From assembly GCA_017848155.1 (NCBI GenBank), contig JAGAKC010000121.1, positions 1 to 6,990 of the forward strand: 6,990 nt of DNA, written 5' to 3'. The DNA comes from Oscillospiraceae bacterium. Its GTDB lineage: Bacteria > Bacillota > Clostridia > Oscillospirales > Ruminococcaceae. Shown one piece after another: positions 6,593 through 6,990 of the stretch. A model generated the notes under the pieces. The model saw only the letters and a list, made by a program, of their open reading frames with translations, was not told the origin of the DNA and did not search any database. The first letter of the stretch is position 1. Each line of letters begins with the position of its first letter. Made by a program: the position numbers and the translations under genes.

Positions 6593-6606
6593 CGGCAGTA
6601 ATGCCG
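6593..6606 (+). other. Short GNRA-capped hairpin at the predicted mRNA 5' end
   Basis: CGGCA and TGCCG form a perfect 5-bp stem around GTAA, a GNRA-type tetraloop. It starts almost exactly where transcription from the consensus promoter should begin. A 5'-terminal stem-loop of this kind can protect an mRNA from decay. It is followed by an A run, not a T run, so it is not a terminator on this strand. The stem is short and the role is inferred. Confidence 0.45.
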
Positions 6607-6641
6607 TTAAAAAAATGACACAGAAACCAAGGAGATATAAA

Positions 6642-6990
6642 ATGAAAAGATTCTTATCAATGATGCTGGCATCCTGCATGGTGCTGTCCATCGCAGGCTG
6701 CAGCCAGAAAACTGACAACAGTTCTTCTGCCGACACATCCTCGTCCGCAGCGTCTGACGTATCGACCGACACATCCTCTGTTGCTTCCGATACTTCAGCC
6801 ACAGATACAAGCTCTGCACCCGCAGAGGAGATCGAAGTCGAGGAAGTACCCTATGTACTCGGCGGCGAGCTTACACCTACGATGAAGGTGAACTCCGTCC
6901 TTAACAAGGGCAATCAGGCAAGACTTGCGAAGGTCATCAAGAAGCTGCAGGCAGGCGAAGAGGTCACAGTTGCATATCTCGGCGGCTCCA
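6642..6990 (+). CDS. SGNH/GDSL-type hydrolase lipoprotein (3' truncated by window end)
   Basis: 116 codons are present; the gene runs off the window. The start is sound: AAGGAGA (6629-6635) lies 6 bases before the ATG. A lipoprotein signal with a clean lipobox (SIAGC, lipidated Cys20) is followed by a Ser/Thr/Asp-rich linker to about residue 58, which would hold the enzyme away from the membrane. The fold begins at about 70. The segment 88-116 (NKGNQARL, then VIKKLQAGEEVTVAYLGGS) closely resembles block I of the GGSIT-type SGNH hydrolases common in Ruminococcaceae. In these, the Ser of GGS is the nucleophile, and here Ser116 is the last complete codon. Likely activity is esterase or deacetylase on cell-wall or plant polysaccharide, but blocks II-V and the catalytic His/Asp lie outside the window. 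It has its own consensus promoter and shares the lipoprotein-plus-linker design of the gene before it. Confidence 0.77.
   Translation, partial: MKRFLSMMLASCMVLSIAGCSQKTDNSSSADTSSSAASDVSTDTSSVASDTSATDTSSAPAEEIEVEEVPYVLGGELTPTMKVNSVLNKGNQARLAKVIKKLQAGEEVTVAYLGGS

Noticed and set aside
6593..6609. Hairpin as a rho-independent terminator for the GH26-like gene
   Set aside because: The stem is only 5 bp and is followed by A residues, not T; it also sits downstream of a perfect promoter. No T run follows it on the minus strand either.
6587..6819. Two minus-strand frames opposite the SGNH lipoprotein start
   Set aside because: They run opposite the signal peptide, the linker and the promoter region; their content is explained by the reverse complement of Ser/Asp codons.

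Overview
The window looks like a chromosomal segment from a Ruminococcus-type anaerobic Firmicute (order Oscillospirales/Clostridia). This is inferred from four things: the style of the two surface lipoproteins (Ser/Thr/acid-rich linkers followed by a GH26-like and an SGNH-like module), AGAGG-type Shine-Dalgarno sites, roughly balanced GC, and an actin-like FtsA relative of the long clostridial type. Every supported gene is on the + strand. The densely packed block contains no tRNA, rRNA, CRISPR array, insertion sequence or obvious prophage material.

Layout: (1) 1-107, the acidic-then-basic C-terminal tail of an upstream protein, by position probably Jag/KhpB or YidC. (2) 118-1479, mnmE, a complete tRNA-modification GTPase with a GTG start. 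(3) 1513-2133 and 2140-2799, two consecutive single-unit TrkA/KtrA-type RCK proteins that together resemble one full-length TrkA cut in half. (4) 2820-4898, a 692-residue FtsA/actin-like ATPase whose C-terminal third appears to be built of repeated beta-grasp-like units instead of the usual FtsA membrane helix. (5) 4900-6555, a lipoprotein with a CBM35-like module and a GH26 (mannanase-like) domain in which both catalytic glutamates appear to be replaced. (6) 6556-6641, an intergenic region with a perfect sigma-A promoter and a small GNRA hairpin at the predicted transcript start. (7) 6642-end, a second lipoprotein, the start of an SGNH/GDSL hydrolase cut off at its presumed nucleophile.

Genes from mnmE to the GH26-like lipoprotein are separated by 1 to 33 bases with no visible terminator, so they probably form one transcription unit. 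An extended -10 motif over the mnmE stop codon could start a sub-operon at the first RCK gene. The last gene has its own strong promoter. Functionally the window joins housekeeping (tRNA wobble modification, K+ uptake gating, a cytoskeletal ATPase) to cell-surface glycan-related lipoproteins. The two most unusual items are the apparently catalytically dead GH26-like lipoprotein, translationally coupled to the FtsA-like gene, and the beta-grasp repeat architecture of that FtsA-like protein.
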